NCBI GenBank assembly: GCA_946623765.1
Contig: CAMORL010000087.1
Location: forward strand, 1 to 6,995
From: an uncultured Clostridia bacterium
GTDB lineage: Bacteria > Bacillota_A > Clostridia > Christensenellales > CAG-138
Direction of reading: 5' to 3'
DNA length: 6,995 nucleotides
Shown: positions 1 through 4,675 of the stretch, in pieces
How positions within the stretch are numbered: the stretch's first letter is position 1
Layout: each line of letters begins with the position of its first letter
Position numbers and translations under genes: made by a program
The notes under the pieces: generated by a model
The model's input: the letters and a program-made list of their open reading frames with translations, nothing else
Told to the model about the DNA's origin: nothing
Databases searched by the model: none

Positions 1-1221
1 TTACCGGTCGCGATAGAGTTTTACAAGGTTTTTGAGGATCTCGACCGATGCGTCCATGCCCTCGACGGTGATGTGCTCATACGGACCGTGGAACGCGTAG
101 CCGCCGGTACCGAGGTTCGGGCACGGAAGTCCCATGAAGCTGAGCCTTGCTCCGTCCGTGCCGCCGCGGATCGGCTGTACCTTCGGCGTGACGCCCGCAA
201 GCTCCATTGCCTTTTTCGCGTTGTCGATGAGGTGCATGCACGGCTCGATCTTCTCCTTCATATTGCGGTACTGGTCGCGGATCGAAAGCGTGACCGTGCC
301 CGCGCCGTACTGCGCGTTGATCGCGTCCGCAATGGTTTCGAGCGTCGTCTTGCGCTGTTCAAAGGAATCGAAATCGTGATCGCGGATGATATAGGAGAGC
401 TTTGCGGTCTCCGTCGTGCCGTTTAGATCGGTCATGTGCCAGAAGCCTTCATACCCCTCGGTGTCGCGCGGGGTCTGTCCCTTCGGCAGCTTTTCGTTGA
501 TCTCGCAGGCGACCAGAAGCGCGTTGACCATCTTGTTCTTCGCCTCGCCCGGATGCACGTTGAAGCCGTTGATCGTGAACACAGCGCCGGCGGCGTTGAA
601 ATTTTCATACTCGAGTTCGCCCTCGGCGCCGCCGTCGCAGGTGTAGCCGAAGTCCGCGCCGAAACGCTCGACGTCGAAATGATCCGCGCCGCTGCCGACC
701 TCCTCGTCCGGCGTGAACGCAACGGAAATCTTGCCGTGGGGGATGTTCTCCCGGATGATCTCTTCCAGCATCGTGACGATCTCCGCAACGCCTGCCTTGT
801 CGTCTGCGCCCAAAAGCGTCGTGCCGTCGGTGACGATCAGCGTTCTGCCCTTCAAAGACGGAAGATGTCCGAACTGCGCAGTTTCCAGCGTTCTGCCGGA
901 TTCACCGAGCGCGACGTCCTTGCCGTCGTAGTGTTCGATGACGCGGGGACGGACGTTCTCGCCCGAAAAATCCGGCGCGGTGTCCATATGCGCGATAAAG
1001 CCGAGCTTTGCCGCATGTTCATACCCTTTCGTGGCGGGCAGCGTACCGTACACGTAGCACATATCGTCGACCGCGGCGTCCTTGACGCCGATCGCTTTGA
1101 GCTCTTCGACGAGCATCTTCGCAAGGTCGAACTCGCGTGCGGCGGTCGGGACCGTCGTGCTCTCCTCGTCGCTCGTGGTGTGGACGACGACGTACTTCAG
1201 CAACCGTTCATATGCTTTCAT
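1..1221 (-). CDS. pepT: Peptidase T (tripeptide aminopeptidase), M20B metallopeptidase
   Basis: This cytoplasmic di-zinc aminopeptidase of the M20 family removes the N-terminal residue from tripeptides, a late step in peptide use. The 406-residue product is complete and nearly the length of the E. coli enzyme (about 408). The expected residues sit at nearly canonical positions: His78 and Asp80 in HMDTAP, the bridging Asp140 in LLGADDKAG, catalytic Glu173 with Glu174 in PDEEVGSGAD, Asp196 in YTCDGG, and His378 in YAFHGPYEH. His223 in NVHPGEAKNK marks the lid/dimerisation domain (about 208-315), and RGGTDGARLS (352-361) is also typical. The start at 1221 is set by AAAGGAG (1228-1234) 6 nt upstream. 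This Shine-Dalgarno overlaps the stop codon region of the yjbQ-like gene, so the two are probably co-transcribed and translationally coupled. Its terminator must lie beyond the window. Identification is secure. Confidence 0.97.
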   Translation of the reverse strand: MKAYERLLKYVVVHTTSDEESTTVPTAAREFDLAKMLVEELKAIGVKDAAVDDMCYVYGTLPATKGYEHAAKLGFIAHMDTAPDFSGENVRPRVIEHYDGKDVALGESGRTLETAQFGHLPSLKGRTLIVTDGTTLLGADDKAGVAEIVTMLEEIIRENIPHGKISVAFTPDEEVGSGADHFDVERFGADFGYTCDGGAEGELEYENFNAAGAVFTINGFNVHPGEAKNKMVNALLVACEINEKLPKGQTPRDTEGYEGFWHMTDLNGTTETAKLSYIIRDHDFDSFEQRKTTLETIADAINAQYGAGTVTLSIRDQYRNMKEKIEPCMHLIDNAKKAMELAGVTPKVQPIRGGTDGARLSFMGLPCPNLGTGGYAFHGPYEHITVEGMDASVEILKNLVKLYRDR

Positions 1222-1227
1222 ATAAAA

Positions 1228-1234
1228 CTCCTTT
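1228..1234 (-). promoter_or_regulatory. Ribosome binding site of pepT, overlapping the upstream stop codon
   Basis: On the minus strand the sequence reads TGAAAGGAG, with the TGA stop (1236-1234) of the yjbQ-like gene running directly into the AAAGGAG motif. The ATG follows after 6 nt. This arrangement fixes the pepT start and suggests translational coupling. Confidence 0.85.
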
Positions 1235-1635
1235 CAGTTTCTGCTGCCCATGACCTTGACGGTGAAGCGCCGGGAACGCGGACCGTCAAACTCCGCAAAA
1301 TAGACCGCCTGCCGCGCGCCGAGCACCGGTTCGCCGTCGTCGATCATGATCGTGACGCTGCTGCCGATGACGCTCGCCTTCAGATGCGCCGCGCTGTTGC
1401 CGTCCGCATGGCGGAAATCCTCGCGGTCGGGATAGGTCTTGTTCAAAGCCAGCAGCAGGTCGTTCTTCGCCTCCGGATCGGTGTTTTCGTTGATCGTCAC
1501 ACCCGCGGTCGTATGCGGACAGTAGACGGTCAGCATTCCGTCAAACACGCCGCTCTGCCTGCAGGCGTCGCGCACCTCGTTCGTGATGTCGATAAAGCCC
1601 TCTTTCGGGGTTTCCAAACGGTATTCGTACAGCAT
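1234..1635 (-). CDS. yjbQ: YjbQ/UPF0047 family protein (secondary thiamine-phosphate synthase type enzyme)
   Basis: This is a small cytoplasmic protein of the YjbQ (UPF0047) family. E. coli YjbQ can supply weak thiamine-phosphate synthase activity, but the physiological role of the family is unsettled. From the start at 1635 the product is 133 residues, the usual family length. Signature segments are CPHTTAGVTINENTDP (39-54), FRHADGNSAAHLKAS (74-88) and VYFAEFDGPRSR (111-122). His41, His76 and His84 are the conserved histidines thought to bind metal, and Glu50 and Asp78 are also family-typical. A longer reading to 1704 is possible, but it would run through the promoter (TACAAT at 1662-1667), whereas 1635 has AAAGGGAGG 7 nt upstream and gives the normal N-terminus. 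The gene is first in a two-gene unit with pepT. Family assignment is firm; the biochemical function is not. Confidence 0.93.
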   Translation of the reverse strand: MLYEYRLETPKEGFIDITNEVRDACRQSGVFDGMLTVYCPHTTAGVTINENTDPEAKNDLLLALNKTYPDREDFRHADGNSAAHLKASVIGSSVTIMIDDGEPVLGARQAVYFAEFDGPRSRRFTVKVMGSRN

Positions 1636-1642
1636 GGATCCG

Positions 1643-1651
1643 CCTCCCTTT
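1643..1651 (-). promoter_or_regulatory. Ribosome binding site deciding the yjbQ start
   Basis: AAAGGGAGG lies 7 nt upstream of the ATG at 1635 on the minus strand. It is a strong Shine-Dalgarno and favours this start over the in-frame ATG at 1704. Confidence 0.85.
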
Positions 1652-1661
1652 CGTTTGTTCC

Positions 1662-1690
1662 ATTGTACCATCTCCGTACGGAACTGGCAA
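1662..1690 (-). promoter_or_regulatory. Sigma-A promoter of the yjbQ-pepT unit
   Basis: On the minus strand TTGCCA (1685-1690) and TACAAT (1662-1667) are separated by exactly 17 bp, and a TG precedes the -10 by one base (extended -10). Transcription would start near 1655, giving a leader of about 20 nt that contains the ribosome binding site. The -35 box begins a few bases after the T-tract of the htrA terminator, so the unit is transcribed independently of htrA. Confidence 0.8.
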
Positions 1691-1695
1691 GCATG

Positions 1696-1731
1696 AAAAA
1701 ACAACGGCCGGAGCGGGTATGCCGCTCCGGC
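1696..1731 (-). terminator. Rho-independent terminator of the htrA-like gene
   Basis: On the minus strand a perfect 10-bp stem (GCCGGAGCGG pairing with CCGCTCCGGC) has a 5-nt loop CATAC. It is followed by CCGTTGTTTTTT. It lies 17 nt after the htrA stop codon and just before the yjbQ promoter. Confidence 0.92.
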
Positions 1732-1747
1732 TCGGGATGCTCGGATA

Positions 1748-2980
1748 TTACCGGTTGCCCGGGATGTATTCGGAGAACGTGACGCGCACCTCCATGCGGT
1801 TTCCGTCGCGGCGGATCGTCAGCGCTGCGGAATCGCCCGCGTTGTAGGAGGCGATCAGATCGGACAGATCGTCGTTCGAGGATACGGTTCTGCCGTCAAC
1901 TTCGAGGATCAGATCGCCGGACCTCAGCCCCGCTTCCTCTGCCGGGCTGTTCGCCGCTACGTCCGTAATCTGCACACAGCGCGTTCCGCCGAAGGAGAAG
2001 AATCCGTAATTGTTCGTAAGCGTAACATTTTGTGTGGATACGCCGAGGTATGCGCGTCCGGTCACGTATCCGAAGTTCAGAAGATCGTTGATCTCCGTGA
2101 TCACGCTGTTGACCGGGATCGCGAAGCCGAGTCCCTCTGCGCTCGCGTCGGACACCTTTGCGTTGACGATGCCGATCAGCTTGCCGGAGGCATTGAACAG
2201 CCCGCCGCCGGAATTGCCCGGGCTGATTGCGGCGTCCGTCTGAATGAGTTCCATGTCGTTGTTTTCCACCGTAATGCTGCGGCGGACCGCGGAGATGATT
2301 CCGCCGGTCGCCGTGCCGCGCAGTTCGCCGAGCGGGTTTCCGATTGCGATGACGTCTTCGCCGACGGTCAGCATGTCGCTGTCGCCGAGCACGGCGGGGG
2401 TCAGATCCTTCGCGTCGATCTTGATGATCGCGAGGTCGTTGCGCACGTCCTCGCCCACCAGCGTCGCGGGATAGGTTTCGTCGTCGTGCAGGGTCACGTC
2501 GATCGTCTTTGCGCCGCTTACCACGTGCGCGCAGGTTGCGATATAGCCGTCCGCGGTCAAAATCACGCCGCTGCCGCTGCCCTTCTGTTCATAGGTCTGC
2601 GGACGTCCCCAATACGAAACCGTCGTTTCGGAGACCGCGTCGATGCCGACGACGCTCGGCGCGGCAAGTTCCACGACCTGCGCGCGGGTGTACTGTCCGT
2701 CATACGCAAAGCCGGTCGAAACCGTTCCTGCGCGCATCGGTTCCTGCGTCGCTTCCGCCGTCTCCGCCGCCAACGCCGGCTGCTCCGTAACCGCGGGCTG
2801 CGCGGTGGTCTCCGGCGCCGCCTCTGCGGTACGGTTCCGCTTCATCGTGCCGTTCATCAGCAGCACGCCGGCAAACAGACCGATCACGACCGCGATCGCC
2901 GTGCAGGCGATCAGCACCGACGTCGCGACGCCGTGCTTCTTCCGTTTCGGTTCATAATCATAATAACGGTTGTATTCCAT
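1748..2980 (-). CDS. htrA: Membrane-anchored S1C serine protease with PDZ domain (HtrA/DegP-like)
   Basis: This is an envelope protease of the HtrA family, expected to degrade or manage misfolded proteins on the outer face of the membrane. From the start at 2980 it has 410 residues. A short basic cytoplasmic tail (PKRKK, 11-15) precedes one membrane helix (about 18-42) and an Ala/Thr/Glu/Pro-rich linker (about 46-90). The trypsin-like domain (about 105-300) carries the triad His152 (ATCAHVV), Asp182 (NDLAIIKI) and Ser257 (SPGNSGGG). One PDZ domain (about 305-402) has the ligand-binding loop YLGV (311-314) and the AGLRSGDLI motif (350-358). All catalytic residues are intact. The ATG at 2980 has GAGGAGG 8 nt upstream; the in-frame ATG at 3019 would lie in the likely -10 box and is rejected. 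The gene is monocistronic, with a terminator after it, and is divergent from popT. The family is secure; which HtrA paralog it is cannot be told. Confidence 0.95.
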   Translation of the reverse strand: MEYNRYYDYEPKRKKHGVATSVLIACTAIAVVIGLFAGVLLMNGTMKRNRTAEAAPETTAQPAVTEQPALAAETAEATQEPMRAGTVSTGFAYDGQYTRAQVVELAAPSVVGIDAVSETTVSYWGRPQTYEQKGSGSGVILTADGYIATCAHVVSGAKTIDVTLHDDETYPATLVGEDVRNDLAIIKIDAKDLTPAVLGDSDMLTVGEDVIAIGNPLGELRGTATGGIISAVRRSITVENNDMELIQTDAAISPGNSGGGLFNASGKLIGIVNAKVSDASAEGLGFAIPVNSVITEINDLLNFGYVTGRAYLGVSTQNVTLTNNYGFFSFGGTRCVQITDVAANSPAEEAGLRSGDLILEVDGRTVSSNDDLSDLIASYNAGDSAALTIRRDGNRMEVRVTFSEYIPGNR

Positions 2981-2988
2981 ATGAATAA

Positions 2989-2995
2989 CCTCCTC
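2989..2995 (-). promoter_or_regulatory. Ribosome binding site deciding the htrA start
   Basis: GAGGAGG on the minus strand lies 8 nt before the ATG at 2980. It is a near-perfect Shine-Dalgarno and supports the shorter 410-residue product. Confidence 0.85.
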
Positions 2996-3017
2996 GTTTA
3001 TGCCTTTCAACGGTATC

Positions 3018-3051
3018 ATTGTATACGCCGATTGTGAAGCAATTTTGTCAA
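3018..3051 (-). promoter_or_regulatory. Probable htrA promoter with an over-long spacer and internal dyad
   Basis: On the minus strand a perfect TTGACA (3046-3051) precedes TATACAAT (3018-3025). The spacing is 20 bp if TATACA is the -10, or 22 bp if TACAAT is, longer than the usual 17. The spacer contains the short dyad ATTG-N5-CAAT (3031-3043). An alternative reading with 17-bp spacing is TTGATT with CACAAT, a weaker match. A promoter here is very likely because the gene is divergent, but the exact elements are uncertain. Confidence 0.5.
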
Positions 3052-3057
3052 AAAATC

Positions 3058-3147
3058 AACGTTTGCGAAAAAACCGCGCTGTACAGACCCTTATATTTTT
3101 GAATAAGCTGTAATTATTTCCCGTGTGCGGTTGACGAAACGTTTGCG
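3058..3147. repeat. Pair of 10-bp direct repeats in the divergent promoter region
   Basis: AACGTTTGCG occurs at 3058-3067 and again at 3138-3147, 80 bp apart in the same orientation. The first copy lies just upstream of the htrA -35 box. The second lies inside the spacer of the popT promoter. Identity is exact; a role as an operator is inference. Confidence 0.5.
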
Positions 3148-3159
3148 CTGCCGTAAAAT
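3131..3159 (+). promoter_or_regulatory. Sigma-A promoter of the DUF368/popT gene, placed for a leaderless mRNA
   Basis: TTGACG (3131-3136) and TAAAAT (3154-3159) are separated by exactly 17 bp. AT-rich DNA at 3091-3120 could act as an UP element. Counting the last -10 base as -7 puts +1 at 3166, the A of the start codon. Confidence 0.75.
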
Positions 3160-3165
3160 GAAACC

Positions 3166-4377
3166 ATGAATACGTCAAAGAAAATCTTAAACTGGATCGT
3201 CGCCGTGCTGAAAGGCACGCTGGTCGGTCTCGCCATCGTCATCCCCGGCGTGTCCGGCGGCTCGATGCTGTTAACCATCGGCGTTTATGAAGACGCCGTC
3301 TCCATCACCTCCAAGGACAAAGCCCGCCGGAAGGCAGCGATCATCAAACTGATTCCGTACGCGGTCGGGATCGTGCTCGGCGTCGTTGCGCTGTCGTTCG
3401 TTGTCACATGGCTGCTCGCGAATTTCGAGTTCTTCACGATTCTGCTGTTCTCGGGTCTGATCCTCGGCTCGCTTCCGATGCTGTTCAAAAAGATCAAAGG
3501 ACACAAGGTCAAGCCGGGCTATATCGTCGTCGCGCTCATTATGATCATGCTGATGGTGGGACTTCCGTACCTCAACGACAACACGACAGAGGTCTTCAAA
3601 AAGCTGTCCGCAGCCGATACGCTGTCCGTCGGCGAACGCATTGTTTTAACGGACGCAGACGCCGACACGCTGACCGTCAAATCGGGCGACGCAAACTATT
3701 CCGTCTACGAGATCAAGAGCGCGGGCGGCACGTTCGGCAAGCCCTCGGACGGCTACAAACTCCGCGACGGCGCCGACAAGAAGAGCTTTTTCAAGCTCGG
3801 CGACGCAGAGGTGTTTGATTTCGAGATCCTGCCCGACGGAACGCTGACGCTTACCGCGCGTGAAAGCGGCGCGTCGTATTCCGCCGCCGTATACCGCTCG
3901 GTCGATGCGCTTCACAACGGCGTATGGAGCGCGCTCCTCGCCCTGCTGCTCGGCTTTATCGCGGCGGGCACCATGATCGTGCCGGGCATCTCCGGCTCGA
4001 TGGTGCTGCTTGTGCTGGGCTATTACAACAGCGTGATGATGCACCTGAAGAGCGCCGTCGTCTGCCTGTTCACGCTGAACTTCTCCGCGCTCGGTCCGCA
4101 CCTTCTGGTGCTGATTCCGTTCGGCGTCGGCATCATCCTCGGACTTCTGATCGTATCGAAGGTCATCCGCTGGCTCCTTGACAGGCATCCCACGCCCACC
4201 TATTACGGGATCCTCGCGCTGATGCTCGCCTCGCCATACGCGATCTTCCTGAAAGCGAAGTGCTTCGGTCCGGCGTTCGGCGCAAACCTTGCGCAGTGGT
4301 GGTTCATCCCGGCCGCGGTCCTCTGCCTTGCCGCAGGCTTCGTTGTTTCCTACTATATGTCGAAGAAGGAAGGCTGA
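3166..4377 (+). CDS. popT: DUF368 / PopT-family polyprenyl-phosphate translocase with an inserted domain
   Basis: This is a polytopic inner-membrane protein of the DUF368 family. Family members (PopT) have been shown to return undecaprenyl phosphate, the lipid carrier of wall synthesis, across the membrane. The product has 403 residues. The two inverted-repeat halves each carry the signature: VIPGVSGGSM (25-34) followed by GVY, and IVPGISGSMV (271-280) followed by GYY. Hydrophobic segments lie at about 12-36, 60-84, 86-108, 118-134, 254-290, 312-334, 345-362 and 376-397; HPTPTYYG (341-348) is also typical. Between the halves, residues 137-252 form a hydrophilic, probably beta-rich segment not expected in a protein of the usual 270-310 residues. 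The basic loop 108-117 suggests this insert is extracytoplasmic. No Shine-Dalgarno precedes the ATG, and the promoter predicts a leaderless transcript. The gene stands alone, bounded by its own promoter and terminator. Substrate assignment rests on family membership. Confidence 0.92.
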   Translation: MNTSKKILNWIVAVLKGTLVGLAIVIPGVSGGSMLLTIGVYEDAVSITSKDKARRKAAIIKLIPYAVGIVLGVVALSFVVTWLLANFEFFTILLFSGLILGSLPMLFKKIKGHKVKPGYIVVALIMIMLMVGLPYLNDNTTEVFKKLSAADTLSVGERIVLTDADADTLTVKSGDANYSVYEIKSAGGTFGKPSDGYKLRDGADKKSFFKLGDAEVFDFEILPDGTLTLTARESGASYSAAVYRSVDALHNGVWSALLALLLGFIAAGTMIVPGISGSMVLLVLGYYNSVMMHLKSAVVCLFTLNFSALGPHLLVLIPFGVGIILGLLIVSKVIRWLLDRHPTPTYYGILALMLASPYAIFLKAKCFGPAFGANLAQWWFIPAAVLCLAAGFVVSYYMSKKEG

Positions 4378-4390
4378 CAAAGCCTCCGTC

Positions 4391-4415
4391 AGCGGCGCTT
4401 CCGCGCCGCTTTTTT
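4391..4415 (+). terminator. Rho-independent terminator of popT
   Basis: A perfect 8-bp GC-rich stem AGCGGCGC / GCGCCGCT has a TTCC tetraloop and is followed directly by five further T residues. It lies 13 nt after the popT stop codon. Confidence 0.93.
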
Positions 4416-4437
4416 CATGCCCGGGAACGTGCATTTG

Positions 4438-4466
4438 TTGACAGATCAGCGACTTGCCGTTATACT
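4438..4466 (+). promoter_or_regulatory. Near-consensus sigma-A promoter of the LRR protein gene
   Basis: A perfect TTGACA (4438-4443) is followed after exactly 17 bp by TATACT (4461-4466). The predicted start of transcription is near 4473, giving a leader of about 200 nt. It lies about 20 bp after the popT terminator. This is the strongest-looking promoter in the window. Confidence 0.88.
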
Positions 4467-4472
4467 GAATAC

Positions 4473-4675
4473 TGTCAGAACAGGCGTTTTTGCAGATAAA
4501 ACGGGTTTTTGCACGAGTTCTGCTTGTTCCGGTTTTGCGTGTCGAACACCTTTGACGGGTACGGAAAGGGAATCAGAACCGTTCTTTCTGACGGAAAAAC
4601 GACCGGACGTACGCTCCGGTACGAACTTATCGAACGCGATCAATCAATCATATTCAGTGAAACGAGGCGATCACC
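4473..4675 (+). other. Long 5' leader of the LRR gene with small hairpins
   Basis: About 200 nt separate the predicted transcription start from the ATG, and no protein gene fits here. Three small hairpins can be drawn: CGTTTT/AAAACG (4485-4503, 7-nt loop), TCAGAA/TTCTGA (4573-4591, 7-nt loop) and ACCGGA/TCCGGT (4602-4620, 7-nt loop). None is followed by a T-run that would make it a terminator. I recognise no known riboswitch, T-box or leader-peptide signature. The ribosome binding site is a modest GAGG at 4664-4667, 8 nt before the ATG. Regulation through this leader is possible but not shown. Confidence 0.5.

Noticed and set aside
436..1782. Open frame of 448 codons on the plus strand opposite pepT and yjbQ
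   Set aside because: It is antisense to two securely identified genes, is rich in Arg, Asp and Val without recognisable motifs, and runs through the terminator and promoter at 1662-1731. It is a by-product of GC-rich codon use.
2030..3037. Open frame of 335 codons on the plus strand opposite htrA
   Set aside because: It is antisense to an intact HtrA protease, has an Arg/His-rich composition and no domain, and crosses the htrA promoter region.
3079..3086. Palindrome CTGTACAG in the divergent region as a possible operator
   Set aside because: It is only 8 bp, a single copy, and does not match the Firmicute LexA box or another operator I can name.
3158..3169. ATG at 3158 just before the popT start as an upstream start
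   Set aside because: It is out of frame and reads M-K-P then stop, and it overlaps the -10 box, so it would not be in the transcript.
3646..4434. Open frame of 262 codons on the minus strand opposite popT
   Set aside because: It overlaps popT and its terminator, is dominated by Arg, Glu and His, and shows no protein-family signature.
4539..4549. Dyad GTGT-CGA-ACAC in the LRR gene leader
   Set aside because: Only four base pairs around a three-base centre in a single copy, which is expected by chance in a GC-rich leader.
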